Below, one piece after another: positions 1-12,034 of a stretch of DNA of 64,000 nt. The notes below the pieces were generated by a model. It was not told the DNA's origin. It made no database searches and worked only from the letters and a program-made list of their open reading frames with translations. This DNA is from Corythucha ciliata (taxonomy: Eukaryota > Arthropoda > Insecta > Hemiptera > Tingidae): the NCBI GenBank assembly GCA_038030265.1, contig CM075938.1, forward strand, positions 18,825,009-18,889,008, written 5' to 3'. Position numbers and translations under genes: made by a program. Position 1 is the first letter of the stretch. Every line of letters starts with the position of its first letter.

Positions 1-13
1 ATAACTTAAAAAG

Positions 14-3000
14 TTACAAACCATCGTCTGAATTGGTATCGTAAGCGGTACACAACGCTGATAGAACGCTACACATTTCCGGCTGTTTAGGGCGTTCTTT
101 TTCTTGGATATTGGACTGCCACTCGTCATCACTAAGAATTGCGTAGTTTTCTTTCGAGTCTTCCTCCTCGTCCTCTTTTTCCTCGTCATCAATCTTCTCT
201 TCAGTTTTGACGACTTTCTTATTGAACACATCTATGAGTGAGGGGGAGGGGGAAATGCAAAATGAGTTGGGTGTTTTGAAAGGTGAAAGGCGAAAAATTA
301 GTACATTGATCGTGGTCTGGGGGAAAGCCTTCGACAACGAGAATGTCTTGTGAAGCGTTTTCAAATAATCGACCGACTATTTTCTTTGGCCTCCTGGGCA
401 GATTTTTCTTGAATTTCTGCCCCTCTGAAAATAACGACAATACTTTCAATAGAGACGTTCAATAATAATGAATTAATTTGCGTACTTCTGTAGTCCTGTC
501 GTTGAAATTTAGGTTTGACGTTCTCAGTTATTTCCCCTCTCGCTTGTTTTTCCTTCCGCTCTTCGGCCTTTTCTTCAATCCGGTCTTTCGTGGGATACCG
601 TCTTAGGAACGAAAATGAATCGATAATCAACAGGTCCGTTGACGGATGAACGAATGAAGTTTAGAGGGGGAGGGAGGTTAGAGTACCTACTTTTTTCTTT
701 CGGCAATCCATTTGTCTATATCATCTTGGTTGTGAGCGATTTTCTTGTATAGACCAGTGTCGTGCTGAAGGCGAACGTGGGACGCGATAATTGTCGGATG
801 AGCGCTGAAAGTGCAGCCGTCCCGGCCACAAGTCGCGTGCTCGGACGTGTGAGTCTCGAGTTCCTCGGCGGTGTCCCAGTCGCAGTCGCATGACCCGCAG
901 TAGAAATCCTCGTCGCCACCGTCATCCTCTTCTTCGTTATCCCCCCCGTCGTCGTCGCCGACCTAAACATGATGCGTGTGTTTTGTTCGGGGGGCGGGGC
1001 GTGGGGAGGGATTCAATGGGTGAAAGGGAGAGGAGGAAAAAGAATTCGTTTTAGTAAAATTGAATTTGAAGAGAAATGTGAGAATAAAAGACCATAAAAC
1101 CTTCCCCCCGTGTAATAGCTACCTACGAATGTTTTTATGCTTTGAAATAACCAGTACATTTTTTATTAACCAGTTTAGTTGAATTTCCCAATTATTTTTG
1201 TATTATCAATTCATTAATAAACGGAATGGATGCCTTAATCATACTTACCAGGAAGGCAATGGCTTAAAGGAAGTAGTAGATAGTATTTAACAAAAATTAA
1301 ATTTTAGTTTCAAATAATTAAACAATGACAATAACAACTAATTAATTTAACTAATTAGAACAGGAGCATTTTTATTAGAAAGTTGCCTTCCATTCCTAGT
1401 TTTCAACAAATTTATGGAGAAGCCGAGTTTTAGCGCGGGTAGAAGACGAAATTGGGATGGCCTCCGGAGTGTCTCCAATAATCCGAGAAGTTTTTTTCCC
1501 CCTCAAATTTTCATAGCAACCCCTGCCGAGCATAAGTGTCTCCTGGGTTGGTAGGGCTCGTGGAATTTGGAATTGTTTGTCCTTCCAATAAAAACAAAAC
1601 GCTAAATGGTCATTGAAGTGACAAAACAATAACAATAAAAAAATCGGGGTACATAATTTATGTACCAAAAGGCCCAGTGTTGAGCATTAAACAGAAAAAA
1701 ATGTATGTTCTGGGACTCATTTCCCTACTGATTTTCTTTTAAGTTGAGGGGTTTTTCAAGTTCAGGACAATTACACGTTTTCATTACTCATGCAAATGAC
1801 GTTGACGAACGAAAAATTACGTTTTTTTAAAAATAAAAAAGTACCAGAAAGGAAAAAAGTGGCATAACTTACTCAGTTTTTTGTTGTGCTGTGTGTTTCT
1901 TGTGGCGCGCAACCAAAGAAAAAGTTGTCAGCAGCCAGAAATGTCCACCGTCCTTTTTTTTGTATTAAAACTTTTTTGCCATGTTTTTGCAAAGGGAAAA
2001 CATAAAAAACAGCCCCTCCGCAAATGTCATAAATGACAAAACGAAACAAGGGCAATACAATGCGGGTTTTGGTAATTTTTCTGAATAGAAATACCCTGGT
2101 AAAGTCGAGGATATTTTGGGGAAATAGAAAAAAAAGGCAGAAATGAACATAAAAGACGGACAGGTGGGCGAATTTTACGTTTATAAATAATTTATTAGGT
2201 AGTTAAATTTAAGCACAACGTCCAATTTCAGATTGAAAACTAACGAAAAAAAAACATTAAAAAAATGCATTATTAAATGTTTAAACTGATCAATCTAACA
2301 TTTAATTTCACTTATTTTTAGCCAGAACACTCAATGAAAATCAGGGGAAATTCTAGCAATTGCGTATGATACAAATAGGGAGGAAAGGGGCAAATTAACG
2401 AGTGTCCATTAAGCGGTACAATTTGTTTAACTACACCATACTTTCTTTCGAATATGGCAAAGCAATGCAATTGAGAGGGGGGTGGTTGAACTGAGGGAGG
2501 GCCATTTATTTGGATCATATAAACTAATGGGTGGGGCAGGGGCAATGGAGAGGGGGGCAAACTACGTTTTTATTATCGGAATCTTGAAATCCTATGTAGA
2601 AGAGAAGACAATTTGTAAAAAATAAGTTTCAAACTGTGATTCTTGGGCTAGGGAAGGGCTATGCTCCTATAAAATTCACTACTCAAGAAGAAACAAATTC
2701 TAATTAGCTTACAACCTAAAGTGCAAGTATGAATGGTAAAGAAAAAAAAAGCTTTTTTTCCTTTGTTTTGTGGTTAAAAAATAATGAAAGTATTTCCTCA
2801 ATAACCAGTTTAAAAAGACATGGGAAAGTTCTCACGTCTATTAGTGCATTAAGATGGCGTCGTCTCAGTTGTTGCCGAACTACTGTCAGCGGCGGAGGCG
2901 TCGGCTTCTTGTGGTGTTACCTCCTTCGCTTCTTCGCTACCTCCGCCGGTGGTGGAGGCAGCGGCGGTAGTCTCAGCCTCTTCTTGGCTGTCGCTCATCT

Positions 3001-6000
3001 CAATTTCTTGACTCTTGGGCTCTTTGTTTTGAACAGCCTGAAACACGAGATGGGGGAGGGAGGAGAAATAACATAGAAGAGGCCCTTCAGAAAAGAATTC
3101 AAAAGACTTGCTGATGGGTGGGGGAAGGACTTTGGTGAAATGAAGGGTAAAATTGCCGTTACTACAAAGAGTGGGAAATGCACTGACTTTCCAAAACACG
3201 GAACACGGAATTTTGCGGGGCTTTGTCGTTGAAACCCCAAATTTCGAGGGTTCGGCTCTTGAAAACACAAAATTCGCGCAGTTGGCTCACTCAAAGACCC
3301 ACCTAAGGGACCTCACTCAAAGACCTCGCCTAAAACGCGTTTGGAAAAGTTTGGGAGGACTTGCTATCATGCAAGCCAGTGATGAAGGAGGGGGGTCTCC
3401 CTAAGATGCCACTGTTCTCGACCACATTGACCCATTTCAAGGCTCCCTTCGAATTTTCCTGTGGACAGCGGCCGCGTGATCGTCAGCCCTGGAGTCCTAG
3501 GAAGAGCCTTGACCTCATGCAGACCTCGAGAACCGTTCCAGATGTTTTTAAAAAAATCGTCCAGAACCAACGACACATAAACGGTAATTTTCAGTCACTT
3601 TGAGGGACGCTAACGGGCCACGCTCTGTGTCCAATACGAGCGAGTAACGCGGGAGTTTTTTTTTTCAAACCCAGTATTTCAATCATTTCACTCAAAATCA
3701 TTTTTAAACACTGGGATTGAGAAAGAAAGAAAGAAAGAACAAACAAACGCCCGCCCGCGTTACCCGCTCACATTGAACACGGTCTGAAGGGCGATTCGTC
3801 CGAGACCGGCTGGATTTCTCAATTCAGCACAATCTGAGGGACTTATACGGTGACCAGAGGTCCTTCTTTTCAGCTCATGGTACTGTGGTCCTTTGATTTT
3901 CTCGAAAGGACCCTAAAAGATGCTTCTTTCAAAACAGGGTACTTCCTGGGAGCCTGAAGGACCTCGTGAAGAAAAATAGATTGTCCCGAAATAATAATAG
4001 TCCGGAAGCCCACCGTATGAAAAAACCGGATCATTTGATCGTGTCTTGCTCCTGCACAGGACGTTTTTTATGATCCATGAGACGACACTTCTGAGATAAC
4101 CAGACATTTTCTGCGGGACAGGGGCCCCACACCACAGCTTCAGGAGAACACCCCTTTGGGCCTCTCCTACGCCGTTTAGGATCCTCCGGAAGCCAATTTC
4201 GTGCCTTGGCTCCTTCAAAAGCCAATTCCATGTATGGCCCTTTCAAGAGTCAATTTAGTGTTTTCGGTGCCTTCTAAAGCCAAATTTGTGTTTTGGCAAT
4301 TTTGGCAAAATGACAATTTTTGTCATGTCCTAATTAAAATCAGTGACTGAACTGTGGAACTGTGATCAGTGGTGGGGGGGGCTCCGTCCTTTCTCCTCTA
4401 CCAATCCCAACGTCCCTCCCCCATAATATTTCTTCTTCACCATAATAAAATTTGGGTCTTTCTTTCGTCTGGGAAAAATCTGGTCACCCTATTTATAAAC
4501 CCAGTCGGCACAAATCGAAACACTTCGAAAAAAATGACCCAAACGCCCTCTTCTCCTCCCTAGGGGCTTCCCAGCGGGTACTACCAGCACTTATCAGCAG
4601 ATTATTGTCTGAGGGACTCATAGGACGCGTTTTGCACAGATGGGAACACTTTTAAGAAAATTCAGGGGCCCAAAACAAACGCCGTCCGCGAGCGTTAAGG
4701 CGTTTTTGGCGGAAATGCAAAAATGGACAAAAAAACCGAGTGTCTCGGAGTTTTTCGCCACGAGGAGTTCGAAAATCAAAACTGATTTTGGATCAGACGA
4801 GCCGTTGAAAGGATTTTTTTTAGATTCCAGCATTTTTTTCCACTTTGGCACGTTTTCAGGGACCGCAACCCGCCTACGTATGGAGCACTTCATTAGGGAG
4901 GCACTCGACATAAGCGGATTTCGACACGTCGTAACGGATTTTCGATCACACGAGCAGTTGAAAGGATTCTCTCAGTGCTTCCGGCGTTTTTGGCCACTTT
5001 GGCACCTCGTTTTCAGGGGTCCCATGAATTTCCCCCACTGCAAACCTTTGTTTGCCCCCCCCCCCCGACAGAAAGTCAGAAGAGGGTCAGGGACAGAAGA
5101 GACACAGAAGGTAGTGGCGGTCTTACTCGACGTCAAGGGCATGTTCGACTTCGTGTGGTGACCTAGGATTTTTACACCTGACTAGTGTCTTAGGGTTTTA
5201 GTGCCGTACTTCTCGTCTAGGGGTGAGAGAGGGGAAGTCAGACTGAAGCATGCGGACCACCGAATGACGGACAACCTTACATGGGATTGCCACCAGGGTC
5301 CGGTACTCTTGACAGCACTCTGTAATCCTCTCTTCACGGCGTTTGGAAGTGTGACCACGTGGTTATCGTCCGGGCCCACTCTCTCGAGTAGTTTCACTCT
5401 GAGGTCAGCAGGAAACTGGCTCTTGTGGACAGTGGATGATTGGCGCCGGTCAACAAAGCTGCTGACAAACCGTGCTTCTGTTCAGGTCCGTCTACTGACA
5501 ATCAAATACCAGTGACGCCACCGAGTGGCAATTAGTCGAAAGCGATGAACGGCTCCACAACTTGAGAAGCTCTTGGGAAAACTGGATAGAGTTGATGCCC
5601 CTTTATCACGTCTGTGGCGAGTATTGCATGAAGGGGGGGGGAGGTCTGCGATCGGGCCCGGTACTTCAGGGCAGCATTGGTGTCAATCTTGTTGTGCGGA
5701 GCTTCCTCAAGGTGATACCTCACCACAAAAGAACAATGGAAAAGGATTCCTGAGCCTGCTTTTCCTGCCCGACAAAAATCCTATTTTCCCTGAGATACTC
5801 TCAAAAATTGATCCTACTCCACGGTACTATGGAGTATCACTATTCAACTATTGGATTCAACTATTGTTGAACGTTACCACAAATGCTTAATTTCACCAAA
5901 ATGAACGGAAAGACTCACCGATTTATCGCTGGTTTCGGGTTGATTTCCAATGTACTCCAATTTCGCGGCCATAGCCATGCTTTCAACCTTTTTCTTTTGA

Positions 6001-6997
6001 GTCTCGTACTCCTCACTCGTTGACGGCGTCGCCGCAGCCTTCGTCTCACCTTCACCGACTGCTGCCGCCGTCTCGGGTGTGGCACTCGTTTTAAGACTGT
6101 TCATTTTGTCTATTTCCACCTTGATCGCGTCGGTTATCCACGGCCCCGTTAGAAGATTTTCGTCGTCTTCACTGCTGTTTGAGTCTTTCTTTTTGTCCTG
6201 ACGGAGAAAAAGTGAGACAAGAAAGAAAGGAGAGCGAGCGGATTTTTTGAAGGGGGAGTGTGTCAACAGCTACGAACAACATGGTGTGGGCATTGCGAAC
6301 ACAAATTTTGTCTAGGACTACTGAAAACTGGCTATTTCAAAGCAAAAAAAAAAAAGTAACATAAATGATGAAAGATACTCACTGTGCTCTTTTTGACGGT
6401 ATTCTTCTTATTTTTTCTCCTGTTCGCTCTCATTCTTCGTAGGAAGTCGCTGTTTTTGTCGATTTTACCTCCGCCTCGCATTAGGGGTAACGGAGGTCCG
6501 GGAGGTCCACGAGGAGGACGCCGTGGTCCTCCACGCATAAACGGCGGACCCGGAGGCGGAAGCGGCGGTCGCAACGGAGGCATACCCGGCATCGCGTTCA
6601 TAAGGGGCATGGGCGGGCCACCGGGACGACGTCGCATCGGGCCACCAGGACCTGGGGGAGGCGGCGGTGGTGGTGGGCCTCGCATGTGCGGTGGAGGAGG
6701 ACCGAGAAGGGGCGGCGGACGCATGAGACCCGGCATGGGAGGCGGCGGAGGACCTCCAGGTGGTCCGGGAGGTCCACCGTGGCCCCCTGGACCGAAATTG
6801 GGTGGCGGCAGCGGCGGACCCCTACGACCCGGCGGCGGTGGTGCCAACGGTGGAACCGGCGGCACGGGTGGACGACGACCGTAGGCCGGCGGAGGTCCGA
6901 ATAAAGGTAGCTCTCCCGGAGGGAACAGTGGACGCGGCTTGGACCGCGCCACTTGCCCACCCCCGGGTTTCCCTTGATTTCTGTTCAACTTTACCAT
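14..6997 (-). CDS. NUFIP1: NUFIP1-like RNA-binding zinc-finger protein, 7 exons
   Basis: Exons (transcript order): 6997-6383, 6197-5919, 3037-2921, 962-691, 601-486, 424-305, 231-14. All junctions are GT-AG and phases join, giving 578 aa. Exon 1 is a Pro/Gly/Arg-rich low-complexity stretch (about residues 15-190) starting MVKLNRN. Exons 2-3 are acidic and Ser/Ala-rich. Exon 4 holds the diagnostic part: a C2H2-type finger (C359, C362, H375, H379), a second Cys/His set (C382, C387, H399, H404), then DKWIAERKKRYPT, matching the NUFIP family motif in which a W-x-x-ER(R/K)K segment is followed by YPT. The C-terminal CSVLSALCTAYDTNSDD resembles the short conserved tail motif of NUFIP1. Family role: box C/D snoRNP assembly with the R2TP complex, and ribosome turnover by autophagy. 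The proline-rich start is inferred to belong here because intron phases are all 0; the finger exons are certain, the N-terminal linkage likely. The ATG at 6997 is the first in frame. Confidence 0.82.
963..2920 (-). other. NUFIP1 intron 3, AT-rich, no gene seen
   Basis: This 1.96-kb intron is AT-rich with several short open frames that lack homology, splice logic or codon bias. I see no transposon ends, RNA gene or repeat array in it. If it is retained, translation runs from exon 3 to a TAA at 2849-2851, giving a protein without the zinc-finger region. Confidence 0.6.
3038..5918 (-). other. NUFIP1 intron 2, holds dispersed and local repeats
   Basis: This 2.88-kb intron contains a dispersed repeat at about 3780-4240 (see separate entry) and short degenerate units near 3190-3300 and 4200-4320. 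It also holds a local imperfect duplication: a block at 4780-4860 (key words GAGCCGTTGAAAGGATT and CACTTTGGCAC) recurs at 4935-5020. The open frame at 4640-5161 (+) runs over this duplicated DNA and is not convincing as a gene. Confidence 0.5.
3780..4240 (+). repeat. Dispersed repeat R1, copy 1
   Basis: GGTCCTTCTTT, GACCCTAAAAG and CTCGTGAA occur in the same order as at 43755-43930. The part at 4010-4160 (GCCCACCGTATGAAAA, CAGGACGTTTT, GACACTTCTGAGAT, CAGACATTTTC) matches the complement of 40480-40660. Three overlapping partial copies indicate one longer interspersed element of unknown class. Confidence 0.65.
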
Positions 6998-7742
6998 AGA
7001 ATTTCGCGCAGATCGATGCAACGCGAGTTTTCAACAACCCAAAACACTATCGGAACACGCAATTTAATAGTTTTTTATTCACTAAAATTAAAATTTCAAC
7101 ACTCGAGAACAAGACGCTCCTAAGAAGTTCGCCATTTTCGTTTAAAAAAATGTGAAAATGTAAAGTAACCTGCTCAACGCCTTCAACCACCGAATATGAC
7201 GTCATGACGCAAACTGCACCCTTTGAGAGGCTAATTTCGAATGTTTACCCCCCCCCCCACAATTAGAGGAATTTTAATTTTCCCATTTTCACGGCAGTAA
7301 AATTGATCTCCATCATCAGTTCCAGGTATTAGTTTGAGTATTGGACCTCTTTTGGGTCCTGCAGGGCAAAATTAACAGTCGGTTTTCAGAGGCCGACCGT
7401 TGTCCGTTAGGGCACGTCCAGAGTGCACGCAATCTCCGATTCCGATCGCCTGCTTGGCAAAAACGAGGAGTCCACAGGGCGTTAAGTTTTCGGAATGGGA
7501 ATCAGCTTGTTTATCCATGACGCTCTCTTGAAGCTCACTCTTTCAAGGGTCAATTACGACCGACTCGGTGAGTAGGAATGAACAATTGATTCCTACTTGC
7601 GAGAGGTGGCACTATGGCCGCTCTCTTACACGAGAGGGCAAGGGTTTAGCAACATCAATTTAGGGACAAACTTCCCATGTAATTTAGCACAGTTTTTCGC
7701 AAAGCAAAGCTGGTGGCTAAAAAAACATTTTAAGAAATGAAA
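6998..7742. other. Spacer between ATG3 3' end and NUFIP1 start
   Basis: ATG3 and NUFIP1 lie head to tail on the minus strand, so this spacer must hold the ATG3 3' UTR and the NUFIP1 promoter. A minus-strand AATAAA (forward TTTATT at 7074-7079) is a plausible ATG3 polyadenylation signal, only about 75 bases upstream of the NUFIP1 ATG. No other gene is visible. A run of ten C lies near 7250. Confidence 0.45.
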
Positions 7743-9090
7743 TTACATAGTGAAGTTTTGAGTATAGTCGTATTCGATGGTTGGAATGACAGATTGAACG
7801 AATTTTAAAAATATAATAAGGTACATGTGAACGCCCAATTCACCACCGCCTTCCAGCACTGTTTCGATAATTTTCTTCATGACAACAGCGTGTCTGTAGA
7901 AAAGGGGAAAACAAAAATTAATTCTCATCATGACCGAACCCCCTGAAATCTAGGAAAATACCTGCAAGGATGCACCGAAGCCATAGGAGGTCCGGGTATG
8001 TGAGGATGGGATTCCATGGTAACTGTTTTCCTGGCGTGATCTTGACTGACATCGTCATACATTTGCTCGACTGTCAGGGGCCTTCGATTCTGTAAAAAAC
8101 CAAAACAAGGGCGTTTTTGGCTGTTTACAACCTTTAAGGGGCAGAGGCGCTTGCCTCGTTATATCCGTAAATCCACAGCCTTGGGGTTTGGTAGTATTTG
8201 TCGTAGGTGATGTGTAAATCGTAGGTTCTCGTTTTTACGATTGCTCCAGAAACATTTTCGTTAGAATTCACCTCGTCTGGAGACTGCGCTGTAATTGTAG
8301 GTGCCACGTTCTGGAAAAATAAACGTTAGCCGTTGCAACAATTTGAAATACCATCGACCTGACCGGATCACTTTCATCAAGGAGGCCACTCTCTTCGTAT
8401 TGATCCATGTCAAGGGGTTCTTCGTCATCGTCATCATCATCACCACTACCATCGCCTGGTTTGGGAGGTGCTTGCGCTGACGTCTTATCCAATGGCTCTT
8501 TGTCTTCCTTTGGCTTTGACTAGAAAAATGTGGAGGTTTAAGACATTTTTTTCTCGTTTAGTCCAAAAACTCACGTCGTCAAACGTCATCTCTGACACTT
8601 TGTCATCCAAGGCCGACACAGAGTCCACCATAGAGCTATGAGTATCAACCCAACCACCTTCGGGGTCGTCTGGGTTTATCAGCCTCTCCTCCTCGCAATA
8701 TTCCATCTAAAAAAGAATTTGATTTACCAGCCGCCCAACAGTTTTGAGAACTCCCGCACCCACCTGTTTACAACGCCTCGTACACGGAACATTTTTCGTC
8801 GTTAAAAACTGTTTATCCTTGGGCAGGTACGTTTTACTTTTCGAACTATCACCAGCAGCCCACTGCCATGTGGGGCAGTGGTGTACCAAATGGTCGCCAG
8901 CCACCACGAACTCCTCCGGAGTAATAACTCCAGTTTCCCTAAACTTGGACTCCTAGAAAAGGGACTCGATAAATCTTTTGTTTTTAGCGTTCTAATCACT
9001 TATCTACTTGTTAGTTACTTTAAGAACTGGCGTTAAATACTCGGCGACACCCAATGCCGTCCCTTTAAATGTTTGAATGACACTTTGCAT
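7743..9090 (-). CDS. ATG3: Autophagy E2-like enzyme ATG3, 7 exons
   Basis: Exons: 9090-9019, 8952-8764, 8706-8575, 8519-8352, 8310-8155, 8089-7962, 7893-7743; phases 0,0,0,0,0,2; 331 aa against 314 in human. ATG3 is the E2-like enzyme that transfers ATG8/LC3 to phosphatidylethanolamine on growing autophagosomes. The sequence begins [19 protein letters not shown], the amphipathic membrane-sensing helix region. The conserved block [16 protein letters not shown] follows in exon 2. An acidic flexible loop (exons 3-4, ending [13 protein letters not shown]) precedes [18 protein letters not shown]. The catalytic cysteine is C281 in the HPC motif (SVHPCRHA), and the C-terminus [10 protein letters not shown] matches the family end. 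The intron after exon 4 is only 41 bases and that after exon 5 starts with GC. The gene looks complete and functional. Confidence 0.97.
8090..8154 (-). other. GC-AG intron in ATG3
   Basis: Exon 5 ends ..TATAACGAG and the next bases are GCAAGC rather than GTAAGC. The acceptor before AATCGAAGG is a normal TTTTTTACAG. Joining them gives YGYNE-NRRPLTV, which matches the ATG3 family exactly here, and no nearby GT gives a comparable join. This is the recognised GC-AG minor class of U2 introns. Confidence 0.85.
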
Positions 9091-9479
9091 CTTCAAACGA
9101 TTGGAACGCCGATTTAGTGACGAAAATGAGAAATAATTACCTCATAAATGAACTTAAAGAGCTGGTTTCCACTTCTTGGAAATTTAGTTGTCGTAAAAAT
9201 CACGAAATAATCATTCCGTTTGGGATAAAATGCTTCAACACAGACAGCGAGGCCAGATAGTGACGCATTGACGGTTATCACAAAGGTCGTCGGAGTTATG
9301 GGAGGCTGCGAAGAGCCTTAGTTGATGTTAGCGGCTGCAACAAAATTCGTAGTTGCCAACTCGAAATCTGACAAAATCGGGACAAAAGTTTCGAAGTCCA
9401 AAATCTTCCAGGACAAAAAGGAAAAAAGCGGGACACTCGACTTGAGGAGTCATCATTCAGGGCACTCACGAAGGACGTG
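9091..9479. other. ATG3 upstream region, no gene seen
   Basis: This is the 5' flank of ATG3 and presumably holds its promoter. I see no TATA box placed convincingly and no other feature before the degenerate array begins. Confidence 0.4.
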
Positions 9480-10170
9480 CTGGAGCTCAAAGAACTCCAA
9501 CCCCAAGAAGGTTTAACCACAAAAACATTGAAGTACAAAAAACCATGTAGGTACCCCTAAAAAGTCGAACCATAGAAAGCTGTAACCACAAAAAAGCCTT
9601 GATCACAAAAAGTTCTAGTCACAAACAATAAATTGAACTACCAAAACTTGAACCCCTAAAAGACCAAAACACCGAAAGTGTAACCCAAAGAAGCTCAAAC
9701 AACTAATAGCTCTAACCTCAAAAATCTCGCATCACAGAGAAAGCAGCAACCTCAATATGCTCTAACCAGAAAACGTTTTAAGTACAAAAACCACTAACCA
9801 TAAATTTCTCTAACCACAAAATGGTTTAACCCCAAAAAGCTCTAACCACACAATGCTCTAACCACAACAAGCTCTGATCCCAAAAAGTCTAACCATTGAA
9901 AAATTGAACCACGTAAAGTTGAACCCAAAGAACCACACGCCGAAAGCTGCAACCCCAAAATGCTCTAACCACAAAAAGCTTGAACCACAGAAAGCAGCAA
10001 CCCAACCGAATTGCGCATTCTGCAAATAACAAATCGCTCCAACGACAAAAAGCTCTAACCACAAACACCGCTAACAAAAATGCACTAACTACAAAAGCTT
10101 GGAAACTCTACCACTAAAAGTTTTAACCACGAGAAGCCCTGGCCTAGAAAAAGTGAACCACAAAAATACG
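9480..10170 (+). repeat. Degenerate array, family A (AACCACAAAAAGCTCT)
   Basis: Units of roughly 18-21 bases repeat the phrase AACCACAAAAAGCTCT with many substitutions and length changes; good examples lie at 9800-9880 and 9960-10070. There is no open frame across it. The same phrase recurs at 19205-19640 and, reverse-complemented, at 52330-53000. Confidence 0.75.
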
Positions 10171-10679
10171 TACAGTTTAAAAATGTATCTGAAAGATGAA
10201 AAGGAGAAAAATCGGCTGATCAAACGAATAGGACAATTTTCATCAATTATTCTCATTTCATGGATCAGGCCAGGTTTACGCGCATCTTCACTCCAAGAAT
10301 AAAATGATGATACGTCCAAATGTCAATTTTTAGAATCCGGGACAAATTGCGTCCCGGGATGACCTTGCCCAAAAGCCGGACAGAGTTCTCTGTGTTTTTA
10401 CTGCAAGAGTCGGACGCTGATGTTGATGACATTTTGGCTGGTCCCATATGGCAACTCTGCTCCGAACATGTTCCAAACACATTGCTGGAACAGACCAACA
10501 GTAACTCAAGAATATGAATGTTTGTACTACAAGTACAAAAAACTATTTTCGTAGGCCTGACTCACTAAAAACCCTATTTCTCGGATTTTGCTTACAAAAA
10601 CCTATTTTTGCAGTTCTGACACTTTGCAGTCTAGAAATCGAATTTCCAGGATTTCGTTCTCTATTAAAACCTAAAATTG
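10171..10679. other. Intergenic, nothing recognised
   Basis: Unique-looking sequence between two degenerate arrays. Short open frames are present on both strands but none has homology or splice support. Confidence 0.35.
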
Positions 10680-11380
10680 CCACATTTGTGTTACAATCGC
10701 CATAAAATCTCCATTTTTGTGGGGAAATTCCTCAATTTTGTGGTAAAATATTCTGTTTTGAGGTAACACCACCAAATTTAGTTTTGGGGTTAAATCACCA
10801 GTTTTGAAGTGAAGTCTTCAGTTTTGGGGTGGAACGTAACGCCCCAGATCAGTCAGTTTTGGAGTAAAATTGTCCTTTTCTCGGGATAGAATCGCAAGTT
10901 TTGTTTTAAAAACGTCAGTTCTAGAGGAAACCATCATTTTAGCATTTTTGTAGAAAAAGTGGTAGTTTCGAAACTGAAAGAGTAACATATCTTAATTTGT
11001 TGGGTAAAATCGTCAGTTATACGGGGTAAACACTTCAACTTTGGCGTAAAATCTTCTGTTTTAGTGGAAAATCTTGAGTTTTGTGGTAAAATTACCCGTT
11101 TTGTAGAGAAATCTTCAGATTACGAGTGGCACGTGTGCTTGCGCGTGAAATCGTCTGTTCCGGAGTATAATCGTTAATTTTGGGATAAAATCGTTATAGT
11201 TTTTAAGTCAGTTTTGGCATAAAATGTTCCGTTTTGGATAAGATGTAAGATTTTATAGGAAAACGCCAGTTTCGGTGTAAAAATTCTCCGTTTTGGAGTA
11301 AAATATCCTGTTTTGGGTGTTTTGGGGTGAGATAAATCAGTCTTGGGGTAAAAAAAGCTAATTTTAAAATCGTCAGTTTT
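10680..11380 (+). repeat. Degenerate array, family B (AAAATCGTCAGTTTTGGGGT)
   Basis: Units of about 22-26 bases alternate a GTAAAATC(G/T)TC word with an AGTTTTGGGG word. Spacing and bases drift, but the word order is kept for about 700 bases. Confidence 0.7.
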
Positions 11381-11896
11381 GTGAACGTTATCTGGATCAC
11401 CAGTTTGGCCTGTGGAGTTTGGCCCTCCACAAACAAAAGTCTGCGGGACGGGCATTTCAAATGCAGCAATTCAACCCAAATTGAGCATGTATTCTTCTAT
11501 TCGAACACACGAAGCTTGAGTGCTCCACTTTATTTCCAGGCCAAGTATATATGTACGTATACCCGAAATCTGCCGACCATAATCACCAGTCTGCGGGGGG
11601 TATTTGAAATGATCCAATCGATTCAAAATTCAGGCACGAGGTCTTCTCATACCAACACCAAAAATCACGCGAAGTTCTATTGCTTCAACACCAAAACTAC
11701 TTCGAAGTCAAGTACTCGAAACCTGATAACCTGAAACAAAAGTGTGCGGCCCGGCCAGGCTTCTAAAATACTCGGGCTGAGCCAAAATTCGACACGTATA
11801 ATTGTTCTCCCTAGGCAAAGATAACGCGGGGCTAAATTTTAGTGAATAATTATTAAGGTGCCGTTAGGTATTCTACCAGTTATCTATCAGATATTG
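11381..11896. other. Intergenic, possible dispersed repeat
   Basis: No gene. The segment 11735-11765 shares the GCGGCCCGGCCAGG-like phrase with sequence near 12560 and 17120 (ACCCGGCCCGC), hinting at a further old dispersed repeat that I cannot delimit. Confidence 0.3.
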
Positions 11897-12015
11897 GGAG
11901 CTATTCAGTAACTTTTCCGTATCGAATTTTCTATCGAAAAGTCTCCTGATCTGTCTCCAGGAAATCTGAATATCCGATAGAAAATTCGATACGGAAGAGT
12001 TACAGAATCACCCCC
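11897..12015. mobile_element. Hairpin MITE with TTCTGTAACTC-type ends
   Basis: The left arm (11900-11936) and right arm (11974-12009) are inverted copies sharing TTCCGTATCGAATTTTCTAT, with outer parts reading CTATTCAGTAACT and, inverted, TGATTCTGTAACTC. The total is about 120 bases with no coding capacity. The terminal word matches that of the element at 43540-43658. Confidence 0.75.
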
Positions 12016-12034
12016 ATTCTCTAGAAACTTGCTA

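Noticed and set aside
1396..1668. 90-codon minus-strand frame
   Set aside because: AT-rich intronic sequence with no homology or phase-compatible splice sites to NUFIP1.
4640..5161. 173-codon plus-strand gene in NUFIP1 intron 2
   Set aside because: It runs over an imperfect local duplication, lacks any known motif and has no splice context.
6384..6884. Long glycine-rich plus-strand frame
   Set aside because: It is the antisense shadow of the proline-rich NUFIP1 exon 1 and has no splice or homology support.
8268..8492. Continuous frame across ATG3 exons 4 and 5 without an intron
   Set aside because: Reading through puts exon 5 in the wrong frame; splicing out 8311-8351 restores a frame that runs into [10 protein letters not shown].
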